DNA of 64,000 nucleotides, taken from positions 31,133 through 95,132 of the forward strand of contig NZ_JALJRY010000040.1 of NCBI RefSeq assembly GCF_024519455.1. Reading direction: 5' to 3'. The notes beneath the pieces are model-generated. The model had not been told where the DNA came from. It was given only the letters and a program-made list of their open reading frames with translations, and did not search any database. This document shows, piece by piece, positions 35,017-42,457 of this stretch (positions are counted from its first letter, which is position 1; each line of letters opens with the position of its first letter). The translations under genes were made by a program, and so were the position numbers. Source of the DNA: Streptomyces sp. STR69 (GTDB lineage Bacteria; Actinomycetota; Actinomycetes; Streptomycetales; Streptomycetaceae).

Positions 35017-35598
35017 TCAGGCCGTGTACGCCCCGACCAGCAACCCGAGGAACGCGCCCGCGAGCAGAAACGGGCCGAAACGGACGCCGGCCCGCTGTCT
35101 CCCGCCGGGGACGGCCCCGTACACCGCCCGCAGCAGAAACCCCGCGAACGCGCCCAGCATCAGCGTCGGCCACCCGTACCACCCGAGGACGACGCCCGCC
35201 CCCACCGCGAGTCTCACCTCCCCGGCGCCCAGGCCACCGCCGCCGGGGTCGAGGCGGGACAGCGCGTAGTACCCGGCGCCGAGCGCGAGCGCCCCGCGCA
35301 GTGCGGTCGTCCAGTGACCGGCGTGCTCGGGCAGGACGGTGGCGACACCGAGGAGGGCGAGGGCGACACCCGCGGCGGGGAGCGCCAGGGCGGCGACGGC
35401 GGGCAGGAGCGCGAGCGGTGCGAGCAGCAGCCAGACCGCCAGCTCGGGCCTGATCCCGGTGGCGACGGCGAGGGCGACGCACAGCAGGACCACGAGGAGC
35501 GCGGTACCGGCACCACGCCGCCCGGCCCGCGCGACCACCGCGCCCGCACCGGCGCCCCACACTCCCGCGAGGGCGATGAGCAGATGGTCGTAGTCCAT
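35017..35598 (-). CDS. Truncated prepilin-peptidase-like (A24) membrane protein with GxGE motif
   Basis: A 193-aa protein of about six membrane helices matching only the peptidase half of type IV prepilin peptidases; the N-terminal methylase domain is absent. The membrane Asp motif of the family (GxGD followed by xKL) appears as GGLGAGEVRLAVGAG, so Glu replaces the catalytic Asp. FGPFLLAGAFLGLLVG near the C-terminus matches the family's PFGPFL region. The first aspartate is possibly in SRLDPG. Whether it is active is unclear. It is 7 bp after the kinase stop, between mqnA and mqnC; no pilin or tad genes are nearby. Confidence 0.72.
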   Translation of the reverse strand: MDYDHLLIALAGVWGAGAGAVVARAGRRGAGTALLVVLLCVALAVATGIRPELAVWLLLAPLALLPAVAALALPAAGVALALLGVATVLPEHAGHWTTALRGALALGAGYYALSRLDPGGGGLGAGEVRLAVGAGVVLGWYGWPTLMLGAFAGFLLRAVYGAVPGGRQRAGVRFGPFLLAGAFLGLLVGAYTA

Positions 35599-35605
35599 CG
35601 GACCG

Positions 35606-37420
35606 CTACCCGACCTTGGACAACCGTGCGGTCGGGGAGCCCTCGGCGGAGCTGTCCGACGCGTAGGTGAGGTCGTCGCCGGTGGGGGTGAGGGTGACCG
35701 TGTGGGCGGCCTGGTTGCACACGTCGCGGTTGGTCTTCGCGCCCGCGGCGCTCGCGACGAGCCGGGTCTTGGTCACCTGCTTCAGGGTCAGTACGTCGTC
35801 GCAGACACCGCCGAGCTGGTCGGTCTGCCGCAGGACGCCCAGCTGCTGCCCGACGCTCGCCTTGGCGACCGTGAGCCGGAAGGTCCCGTCCGGGAGGGTG
35901 CCGCCGAGTGCGGTGCCCTCGCCCTCCCAGGTGCCGAGGTAGGCGGCGGGGACGGACTGCAGCGGGGTGGGCACGGGTGAACTCGGCCCGCTGCTCGGCT
36001 CCTTGCTGGACGCGGTGCTCGCCACGCCGCTCGGCTCGCCGCTGGACGCGTTGCCCGGCCCGCCGGTCGAGGTCGCGGTGGGGGCGGAGTCCGCGGAGTT
36101 GTCCGTGCCCTTGCCGCCCGGGTGGATCCAGTACAGGAAGGTCGGCACGAGGGTCGCCACCGCGAGCGCCCCGGCGACGGCCAGGGCCACGGTGCAACCG
36201 ACCCTGCGGCCCCGCCCGTTCGCACCCGGAGCGGTCGTGGCGGCGACGGACACGGAGAACTTCCCCGGACGCCTGCCGGTGTCCGGCGGAACGGTGTCGC
36301 TCAGCGGCAGGCCGTCGTACGGGGGCGTGTCACGAGGTTCGGGCACAAGAGTGGGCGGCCCCACGGGCGACCCCACCGGCTCCTTCGGCATCACCGGCGC
36401 CGGCCCGAACGCCCCGGCCCCGGCGGCCGGCCCGAACGCCCCCGCCTCGACCGTACCGACCCCCGCCCCCACCGAGGGACTGCTGAACCCCACCGGCCCG
36501 GACGGCATCCCCTCGGCCACTCCCGCCGCCTCAAGGTTCAGCAGCTGTACGGCACTTCGACTGACCTGCTCGACCAGCGCCCCCGGCAGCCAGCCACCGG
36601 CGACCAGCCGGGCGGCCCCTTCCGGCGCGAGCCGCCGGGACACCTCGCCCGGACTCGGCCGCGAGGCAGGGTCCTTGACGAGACAGGCCACGGCCAGCTC
36701 CCGCAACTCGCCCCCCATCTCCCCCAGTTCGGGTTCCTCGTGGACGACCTTGTAGAGCAGCGCGGCCGAGGAGTCGCCGGGGAAGGGCGATTCGCCCGTG
36801 GCCGCGTAGACCAGCACGGCGCCCAGAGAGAAGACGTCGGACGCCCCCGTCGCGCCCTTCCCGAGGATCTGCTCGGGGGCCATGTAGCCGGGCGAGCCGA
36901 CGGAGACGCCGGTGGAGGTGAGGGAGGCCGTGCCGTCCGTGGCACGGGCGATCCCGAAGTCGATGAGGAGCGGCCCGTCGAGGGTGAGGAGCACGTTGGA
37001 CGGTTTCACGTCCCGGTGCACGAGCCCCAGTTCGTGGACGGCCGTCAGCGCCTCGGCGAGCCCCGCGCCGAGCGCCCGTACGGTGGCCGTGGGCAGCGGC
37101 CCGCCGTCCGTGACGGCGGCGGAGAGGGAGGGCCCGGCAGCGTAGGCCGTAGCCACCCACGGCACGGAAGCCTCCGGGTCCGCATCCAGCACAGGGGCCG
37201 TCCAGGCGCCGCCCACCCGGCGCGCGGCGTCGACCTCGCGGCGGAAGCGGGCGCGGAACTCCTCGTCGAGCGCGAAGTGCGGATGCACGATCTTGACCGC
37301 GACCGTACGACCGCCCGCGCTACGCCCGAGATAGACCCGCCCCATCCCGCCGGAGCCGAGCCGTCCGAGCAGCCGGTAGGGCCCCACGACCGTGGGTTCG
37401 TCGCTGCCGAGCGGTTGCAT
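35606..37420 (-). CDS. Membrane Ser/Thr protein kinase (PknB type) with extracytoplasmic domain
   Basis: A 604-aa receptor-like kinase. Kinase domain at residues ~12-270: GRLGSGGMGRVY loop, VAVKIV lysine, LVHRDVKPSNVLL, LIDFGIA and GYMAPEQ. A Pro/Gly/Val-rich cytoplasmic linker precedes one membrane helix at about 408-431 (CTVALAVAGALAVATLVPTF). Outside lie a Ser/Thr/Pro stalk and a ~115-residue domain (PAAYLGTWEGEGTALGGTLP onward) with two cysteines, apparently a ligand-sensing lipocalin-like sheet rather than PASTA repeats. The ATG at 37420 has GGGAGGGG 9 bases upstream. It follows mqnA by 60 bp on the same strand. Confidence 0.92.
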   Translation of the reverse strand: MQPLGSDEPTVVGPYRLLGRLGSGGMGRVYLGRSAGGRTVAVKIVHPHFALDEEFRARFRREVDAARRVGGAWTAPVLDADPEASVPWVATAYAAGPSLSAAVTDGGPLPTATVRALGAGLAEALTAVHELGLVHRDVKPSNVLLTLDGPLLIDFGIARATDGTASLTSTGVSVGSPGYMAPEQILGKGATGASDVFSLGAVLVYAATGESPFPGDSSAALLYKVVHEEPELGEMGGELRELAVACLVKDPASRPSPGEVSRRLAPEGAARLVAGGWLPGALVEQVSRSAVQLLNLEAAGVAEGMPSGPVGFSSPSVGAGVGTVEAGAFGPAAGAGAFGPAPVMPKEPVGSPVGPPTLVPEPRDTPPYDGLPLSDTVPPDTGRRPGKFSVSVAATTAPGANGRGRRVGCTVALAVAGALAVATLVPTFLYWIHPGGKGTDNSADSAPTATSTGGPGNASSGEPSGVASTASSKEPSSGPSSPVPTPLQSVPAAYLGTWEGEGTALGGTLPDGTFRLTVAKASVGQQLGVLRQTDQLGGVCDDVLTLKQVTKTRLVASAAGAKTNRDVCNQAAHTVTLTPTGDDLTYASDSSAEGSPTARLSKVG

Positions 37421-37480
37421 GCCGTCCACCCCTCCCCCGTACGACTTCCAGCAGGGTAGTGCGCCGCGCCCGTCCGGTTC

Positions 37481-38329
37481 CTACGGCTGGAGCAGATCCA
37501 CGTGCACGTCGGCCGGGAAGCCGGTCGTCGGCCCCACCCGGCGGGCGAACTCCGCGACGGCGGCGAGCTGGGGCGCACCGAAGCGGAAGTCGAGGGTGGT
37601 GAAGTACCGCTCCAGGACCTCCTCGTCGAAGTCCTCCCAGCGGGCGGCCTGTTCGGCGACCTTGCCGACCTCTTCCAGGGAGAGGTTGCGGGAGGCGAGG
37701 AAGGCCTCGTGGACCTTGCGGGTGATGGCCGGCTCGCGCTCCAGGTAGTCGCGACGCGCGGCCCACACGGCGAAGACGAACGGCAGCCCGGTCCACTCCT
37801 TCCACAGCGTCCCGAGGTCGTGCACCTCAAGGCCGAAGCGGGGCCCGTCGAGCAGGTTGGCGCGCAGGGCCGCGTCTCCGATGAGTACGGCGGCCTCGGC
37901 CTCCTGCATCATCAGGCTCAGGTCGGGCGGGCAGGTGTAGTAGTCGGGCCGGACGCCGTAGCGCTCGGTGAGGAGGAGCTGGGCGAGCCGGACGGAGGTC
38001 CGCGAGGTGGAGCCGAGGGCGACCCGGCGGCCGTCCAGCTGGTCCAGCGGGACCTGCGAGACGATCACGCAGGACATCACCGGGCCGTCGCAGCCGACGG
38101 CGATGTCGGGGAAGGCGACCAGGTCGTCCGCGTTGCGGAGGAACTCGACGAGCGTGATCGGCCCGATGTCGAGATCTCCCCGCACCAGCTGCTCGCTGAG
38201 CTTCTCAGGGGTGTCCTTGGTCAGCTCGAAGTCGAGAAGCGTGCCCGTCCTCGCGAGCCCCCAGTACAGGGGGAGGCAGTTCAGGAACTGGATGTGGCCG
38301 ACGCGCGGCCGGGTGCGAGAATTGTCCAC
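37481..38329 (-). CDS. mqnA: Chorismate dehydratase
   Basis: A 282-aa enzyme with a periplasmic-binding-protein-like fold. It converts chorismate to 3-[(1-carboxyvinyl)oxy]benzoate, the first step of the futalosine pathway (EC 4.2.1.151). Family features: VGHIQFLNCLPLYWGL at the N-terminus, LDIGPITLVEFL, ALGSTSRTSVRLAQLLL and IGDAALRA. Size is normal. It starts with GTG inside a TTGTCCACA sequence. It heads a minus-strand row mqnA, kinase, A24-like, mqnC, possibly one transcript. Confidence 0.95.
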   Translation of the reverse strand: MDNSRTRPRVGHIQFLNCLPLYWGLARTGTLLDFELTKDTPEKLSEQLVRGDLDIGPITLVEFLRNADDLVAFPDIAVGCDGPVMSCVIVSQVPLDQLDGRRVALGSTSRTSVRLAQLLLTERYGVRPDYYTCPPDLSLMMQEAEAAVLIGDAALRANLLDGPRFGLEVHDLGTLWKEWTGLPFVFAVWAARRDYLEREPAITRKVHEAFLASRNLSLEEVGKVAEQAARWEDFDEEVLERYFTTLDFRFGAPQLAAVAEFARRVGPTTGFPADVHVDLLQP

Positions 38330-38429
38330 AACGTGAGGCTAGACCTCATGAGGTACGCTCCATACTTCGGCCCCACAGTCAAGCCTCTGGCGATCTTCAA
38401 ACGTCCGAGTGATGTGATCTTGGCCTCTA

Positions 38430-38524
38430 TTGCTTTCGGCTGCCCACATGCTAGGCTCGCCGCCAAGTTGCAGTTTGGTTTCCCTTGCAGTACAGAGCCT
38501 GCGGAGCATGTAACCGCAGGCTCT
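38430..38524 (+). promoter_or_regulatory. Promoter and hairpin leader of the cold-shock gene
   Basis: A housekeeping-like promoter, TTGCTT (38430-38435), 16 bp, TAGGCT (38452-38457), precedes a perfect hairpin AGAGCCTGCGG/CCGCAGGCTCT at 38494-38504 and 38514-38524. A short T-run (GTTTTC) follows at about 38529. The remaining leader runs ~90 nt to the AAGGAGG ribosome site. The hairpin looks like an attenuator or a stabilising 5' structure; cold-shock mRNAs commonly have long regulatory leaders. Confidence 0.4.
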
Positions 38525-38616
38525 AGTCGTTTTCAGACGTATGCAGTAGTGCGGGACTTGTTTTCACACTTGCAGGGTTCTGGAGCAGGGCAACCCTTTG
38601 GGCCCAAGGAGGGCTT

Positions 38617-38820
38617 ATGGCTACCGGAACCGTGAAGTGGTTCAACGCCGAAAAGGGCTTTGGCTTCATCGCCCAAGAAGGCGGAGGCCCCGACGTCTTC
38701 GTTCACTACTCCGCGATCAACGCGAGCGGTTTCCGCTCGCTCGAGGAGAACCAAGCGGTCTCCTTCGACGTGACCCAGGGCCCGAAGGGCCCGCAGGCGG
38801 AGAACGTCACCCCCGTCTGA
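38617..38820 (+). CDS. Cold-shock protein (CspA family)
   Basis: A 67-aa nucleic-acid-binding OB-fold protein that melts RNA structure. It has RNP1 GFGFIAQEGG (KGFGFI) and RNP2 DVFVHYSAI, plus the conserved start MATGTVKWFNAEKG. AAGGAGGG sits 5 bases before the ATG. It is followed by a terminator-like hairpin. It resembles the highly expressed Streptomyces SC-type cold-shock proteins. Confidence 0.97.
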   Translation: MATGTVKWFNAEKGFGFIAQEGGGPDVFVHYSAINASGFRSLEENQAVSFDVTQGPKGPQAENVTPV

Positions 38821-38887
38821 GTCACCTGATCGCAGTCATTCGGTCTCGGAGCCTGGTGCTTTGATCCGGAACAGATAGCAGTACCCA

Positions 38888-38920
38888 AGGAGCCCCGTGC
38901 CGCAAGGCGACGGGGCTCCT
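38888..38920 (+). terminator. Terminator after the cold-shock gene
   Basis: AGGAGCCCCGT (38888-38898) pairs with ACGGGGCTCCT (38910-38920), an 11-bp perfect stem with an 11-base loop, followed by GCCTTTGTCT. It is 68 bp past the cold-shock stop and upstream of the methyltransferase gene. Confidence 0.8.
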
Positions 38921-38977
38921 GCCTTTGTCTCCGCCGGTTGGGCGGGCTGTCGGTGGGGGTCGGTAGGGTCCCGGCCC

Positions 38978-39667
38978 ATGACATCCACCGAAGACGAAGC
39001 CGAAACCGAATCCGAAGCCGGCTTCGTGACCACCACCCGGACCTTCTACGACGCCGTCGCCGAGGACTACGCGGAGATGTTCGCCGGGGAGCTCACCGGG
39101 CCACGGGACGGAACGGTACTGGCCGACTTCGCCGAGCTGGTTGGCTGCGGCGGGGGCGGACAAGTGGCCGACCTCGGATGCGGACCGGGCCGTACGACCG
39201 CGTATCTCGCCTCCCTCGGCCTGGACGTCTTCGGCCTCGACCTGTCCGGGTCGATGCTCGCGATCGCGCGCCGCGAGAACCCCGGACTGCGCTTCCAGCA
39301 GGGCTCGATGCTGGAGCTGGACATCCCCGACGGAACGCTCGCGGGGGCCGTCTCCTGGTACTCGTCCATCCACACCCCTGTGGACCGACTCCCGTCCCTG
39401 TTCGCGGAGTTCCACCGCGTCCTGGCACCCGGCGGCCATCTCCTGATCGCCTTCCAGGCGGGCGACCGACCCCTCACCCTCGACCGGCCCTTCGGCCACC
39501 CGGTACGCCTGGACTTCGAACGGCGGCGACCGGAGGCGATGGCCGAGCTGCTGGAGACGGCGGGGTTCGCGCTGCGGTCACGGACCGTACGGGAGGCGAA
39601 CACGGAACTCGGGGAGTCGTCAGCGCAGGCGTTCCTGACCGGTCTAAAGGCCGCGACTGTGCTCTAG
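38978..39667 (+). CDS. Class I SAM-dependent methyltransferase
   Basis: A 229-aa methyltransferase. After an acidic head (TSTEDEAETESEA) it has FYDAVAEDYAEMF, motif I VADLGCGPGRTTAYLASLG, LDVFGLDLSGSMLAIARRE and the post-motif RVLAPGGHLLIAFQ. The order fits small-molecule methyltransferases of the methyltransf_11/25 type. The acceptor is unknown. The ATG at 38978 gives the natural start; the frame upstream overlaps the terminator. It overlaps the convergent membrane-protein gene by 24 bp. Confidence 0.85.
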   Translation: MTSTEDEAETESEAGFVTTTRTFYDAVAEDYAEMFAGELTGPRDGTVLADFAELVGCGGGGQVADLGCGPGRTTAYLASLGLDVFGLDLSGSMLAIARRENPGLRFQQGSMLELDIPDGTLAGAVSWYSSIHTPVDRLPSLFAEFHRVLAPGGHLLIAFQAGDRPLTLDRPFGHPVRLDFERRRPEAMAELLETAGFALRSRTVREANTELGESSAQAFLTGLKAATVL

Positions 39668-40180
39668 GGCCTGTCGGGCACCGACCTCGCTGGGGTATTC
39701 GCGGACGGTGAGCCATGCGACGGACCAGCTGACGGCATAGGCGAGAATCGCCGGCAGCACGGGAGCCACGATCAGCGCGGGGAGGACGGCGGCACGAGCC
39801 AGACCCGGTGCCCGCGTGCTCTGCCCGCGTCTGGCGGCCCGGGCCTGCTGGGGAGTGGGCGGGTCCAGGAGGCCCTTGCGCAGTTCCCGGCGCTGCTTCA
39901 CCCACCCCCAGACCAGGGCGGCGCAACACATGATCGCCTGCACCACGTCCCAGACCCTACGGACGGTCGGCGGCAGATCAGTGCGGGGAACACCCACGTA
40001 GAGCCTGAACTCGATGTAACAGAGGAAGGCCAGTACCGAGAGCCACAGCGCGGCCGTCGCGATCCTGCGCAGCCAGTAGCGCACCCCGCGCTCGTACCAC
40101 GTGGTGCCCAGCGCGGGCAGAGCCGGGATCCGGGTGGGACTTCCCGTCACCGGGGTGTCAGAAGAGGCTTTTGATGCCAT
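39644..40180 (-). CDS. Membrane protein closing the WXG100-like cassette (possible immunity protein)
   Basis: A 178-aa protein with about four membrane segments (ATAALWLSVLAFLCYIEF, VWDVVQAIMCCAALVWGW, LPALIVAPVLPAILAYAV and VSWSVAWLTV). The loop in the middle is basic (KQRRELRKGLLDPPTPQQARAARRG). No family recognised. Its start overlaps the end of the upstream WXG100-like gene (stop at 40158), so the two are translated together. That close pairing of a putative secreted protein with a small membrane protein resembles toxin-immunity pairs, but this is inference from arrangement only. An ATG at 40192 is an alternative start. Confidence 0.7.
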   Translation of the reverse strand: MASKASSDTPVTGSPTRIPALPALGTTWYERGVRYWLRRIATAALWLSVLAFLCYIEFRLYVGVPRTDLPPTVRRVWDVVQAIMCCAALVWGWVKQRRELRKGLLDPPTPQQARAARRGQSTRAPGLARAAVLPALIVAPVLPAILAYAVSWSVAWLTVREYPSEVGARQALEHSRGL

Positions 40181-41432
40181 GCCACACGTCATCCTTCAGT
40201 CGTACGACGTCGTCCCCGGTCTCCGAGGCGACATTGCCGACGCCGTGCAGCACGCCGCCGACCACACCGTGGTCATGAATGTCCTCGCTCCAGTGCTCGT
40301 GGAACGAGTGGTCAAGGACATCCGTCCCGAGGATCGCCGCCCCGACGCCGACCGCCGCCACGGCCACCGCGCCTTCGACGGGCGCCGCCGCCACCGCGAG
40401 CGCACCGACGGCCACACCACCAACAGCCGCACCCACATCCACCGTCACCGCGTGCTGCCACGACCACCCCTTGTCATGGTCGTCCTTCGCCTCCACCAAC
40501 CCGCACGCGGCAGCCGCGGCGACGTCGATGACCGGGACCTCCTTGAGGAACTCCGGGAGTGCCTCAAGCCCCTTGCCCAGCCTCAACGCGTCCGCCGCGT
40601 CAGCGAGTTTGACGTTCAGGAGCCGGTCGTACGGCAGCTTGCTGCTGCCGACGTCGGCGCGGGCGACGGCCTCCTCCAGGGAGTCGACCTTCATGACCGC
40701 GTCGCGGTAGGCGCCCTTCGCGGGGAGGTCCTTGGGCAGTGAACGGCCGGCTTTCTGGTACGCCTTGCGTTCCGCGCGGAGTTCCTTCTTCGCCGTCTGC
40801 TCGGCGGCCTTCGCGTCGTCGAGCTGGGCGCGCGCCTCCTTGGCGCCGGCCCGCGCGTCCTCCGCGTCGTAGGCGTACAGACCGCGCAGCGCGTCGGCGA
40901 TGGTGATCTTGTCGCCGGTCGGCACCTTGTCAGTGACCTGGGCGTACAGACCGCGCAGTTTGTCCGCGGCGACCAGCCTGGCGTGCTGGGCGGTGTGCGC
41001 GACCTCCTTGCGGACCGTGTCGTACTCGGTCATCGCGGAGATCGCCTTTTGGTCGGCCGCGCTGGGTGGGTTCGCCGTGACCATGGGCAGCGGGACGCCC
41101 TTGTCGCCCATGGACACGCCCTTGCCCGTCGCGACATGTTCCGCGTTCTGCAGTGCCGTCTCGCACGTGGACAGCGCGTCGGCGAGGGTGCCGAGGATGT
41201 CCCCGGCCTCGAACACCAGGCTGGCGAACGCGCCGGCCGTCAGCGCGTCCTCGCTCCACTTCGCGCGGAACTCCTCCGCCGCGTCGCCCTTCCACCCGGC
41301 GTCGTCGACGAGCGACTCGACGGCACCGGTCACCGGCCGTACCACGTCGTCGAGTTGGTCCTTGGCGTTCTTGTACGTGGTGGCCATCGTGTGCAGTCCG
41401 CCGATGTCACCGCCGATCCAGCTGTCGCCCAT
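40158..41432 (-). CDS. Large WXG100-like protein, candidate type VII secretion substrate or toxin
   Basis: A 424-aa protein. Residues 1-100 look like an ESX/WXG100-type helical hairpin (IGGLHTMATTYKNAKDQLDD, then AGWKGDAAEEFRAKWSEDA, with WKG in place of WxG). Residues ~135-280 are Ala/Lys/Glu-rich and predicted coiled coil. Residues ~300-365 hold a hydrophobic Ala/Gly/Val stretch (VGAAVGGVAVGALAVAAAP, then GAVAVAAVGVGAAILGTDV) of glycine-zipper character. A His/Asp-rich end follows (HSFHEHWSEDIHDHGVVGG). Similar proteins in Streptomyces are annotated as putative T7SS-associated. It lies between a 100-aa helical partner and a small membrane protein. No enzyme motif is seen; membrane insertion is possible. 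Confidence 0.75.
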   Translation of the reverse strand: MGDSWIGGDIGGLHTMATTYKNAKDQLDDVVRPVTGAVESLVDDAGWKGDAAEEFRAKWSEDALTAGAFASLVFEAGDILGTLADALSTCETALQNAEHVATGKGVSMGDKGVPLPMVTANPPSAADQKAISAMTEYDTVRKEVAHTAQHARLVAADKLRGLYAQVTDKVPTGDKITIADALRGLYAYDAEDARAGAKEARAQLDDAKAAEQTAKKELRAERKAYQKAGRSLPKDLPAKGAYRDAVMKVDSLEEAVARADVGSSKLPYDRLLNVKLADAADALRLGKGLEALPEFLKEVPVIDVAAAAACGLVEAKDDHDKGWSWQHAVTVDVGAAVGGVAVGALAVAAAPVEGAVAVAAVGVGAAILGTDVLDHSFHEHWSEDIHDHGVVGGVLHGVGNVASETGDDVVRLKDDVWHGIKSLF

Positions 41433-41734
41433 CAGCCCTCTCCCACCATCAGGTCGTCGAACACCCCGTGGACGTCGACGTCGTGCCGGTGGAACGAGTC
41501 ACGTGCGTACGCGACCTTGTCGCCGTGGTCGTCGAGCCGGTCGGCGAAGAGGGCGTGCAGGCCGAGGATGAGGTGGGCGACCTCCTTGATCGCGTCGTCG
41601 AGGCCCGCGTCGCCCCCGCTCACCACGGGCGGGGAGACCTGGGGGTGCAGCTTGCGGTAGTCGGTGGCCTGGTCGTGGAAGGTGGTGGCCATCGAGGTGA
41701 GGTCGCTCAGCACCGCTTTGAAGTCGGCCGACAT
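41432..41734 (-). CDS. Small WXG100/ESAT-6-like helical protein
   Basis: A 100-aa all-helical protein beginning MSADFKAVLSDLTSMATTFH and ending HDVDVHGVFDDLMVGEG. Size and helix-turn-helix layout fit the ESAT-6 superfamily, though the central W-x-G is not obvious (PPVVSGGDAG in the turn). GGGAGGTG lies 5 bases before the ATG. It shares one base with the upstream gene (TGATG), and its stop touches the start of the large WXG100-like gene. It may be its dimer partner or chaperone. Confidence 0.75.
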   Translation of the reverse strand: MSADFKAVLSDLTSMATTFHDQATDYRKLHPQVSPPVVSGGDAGLDDAIKEVAHLILGLHALFADRLDDHGDKVAYARDSFHRHDVDVHGVFDDLMVGEG

Positions 41735-42222
41735 CAGCGCACCTCCCGCGCGTAGGCGGCCACGTCGGCCGGCTGCCAGTTGTGCCGCCCCTGCTCCACC
41801 CTCGGGTCGAGGACGACGGTGGCGCCCCGCTCCCCCAGCGCCTCGGCGAGCGGCCCGATCGAGGTGAGAACCCACGGCTGGGCCTCGCCGAACGCGGCCA
41901 CCAGCTTCTCGACCGTGGTGAAGGCGTAGGCCGCGGTGTGCCGCGCGGGATGCTCGAAGAGTTCGTAGACGACGAACGGCACCCGGACCGGCCGCCCGTC
42001 GTCGTCGACCGCGTCGACATACCGAGGATGGGCGGGCACGCAGACAGCCGTCTCGTACGGCGGCACCCCGGGGCGGGGCCCCGGCCGCCCGTCCGCTGCC
42101 GGACCCGGTGGCGGTGTCGCCTCCGCGTAGTCGAGCAGGCTCGACCGGCGCACCTCGGGCACCCCCGCTGCCGCCGGCCCCTGCGCGTACTCAAGAAGGC
42201 GTGAACGGTTCGGCTCCCCCAC
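41734..42222 (-). CDS. SAV_915/SseB-like protein heading the WXG100 cassette
   Basis: A 162-aa soluble protein. The C-terminal ~110 residues (YETAVCVPAHPRYVDAVDDD, YAFTTVEKLVAAFGEAQPWV, HNWQPADVAAYAREV) recall the SseB-like/SAV_915 group common next to Streptomyces WXG100 genes. The first ~50 residues carry two related copies, SRLLEYAQ and SSLLDYAE, each in an Ala/Pro-rich context. The GTG at 42222 follows AGAGGAG by 7 bases. The frame continues to 42315 without clear coding character. Function unknown. Confidence 0.68.
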   Translation of the reverse strand: MGEPNRSRLLEYAQGPAAAGVPEVRRSSLLDYAEATPPPGPAADGRPGPRPGVPPYETAVCVPAHPRYVDAVDDDGRPVRVPFVVYELFEHPARHTAAYAFTTVEKLVAAFGEAQPWVLTSIGPLAEALGERGATVVLDPRVEQGRHNWQPADVAAYAREVR

Positions 42223-42457
42223 CGCCGGCTCCTCTTCCCCGTGATTCCCCGAAGGTCGTCGTGGTCGCTGTGGACGCATTCGCGCCATCACAGTAGCCAC
42301 CGACCGAGGACCCAAATCCGGCTATGTCAGCCCTACCGGCCCGTTGCATGCGCAATGCATACGGCCGCTTGGGCCCAGCCTGGCCATCCCTTGACCGGGT
42401 GATGACCAGGGTCATGGCCAGGGTGACGACCAAGCCGTACCGGCAGCCCTACGACCG

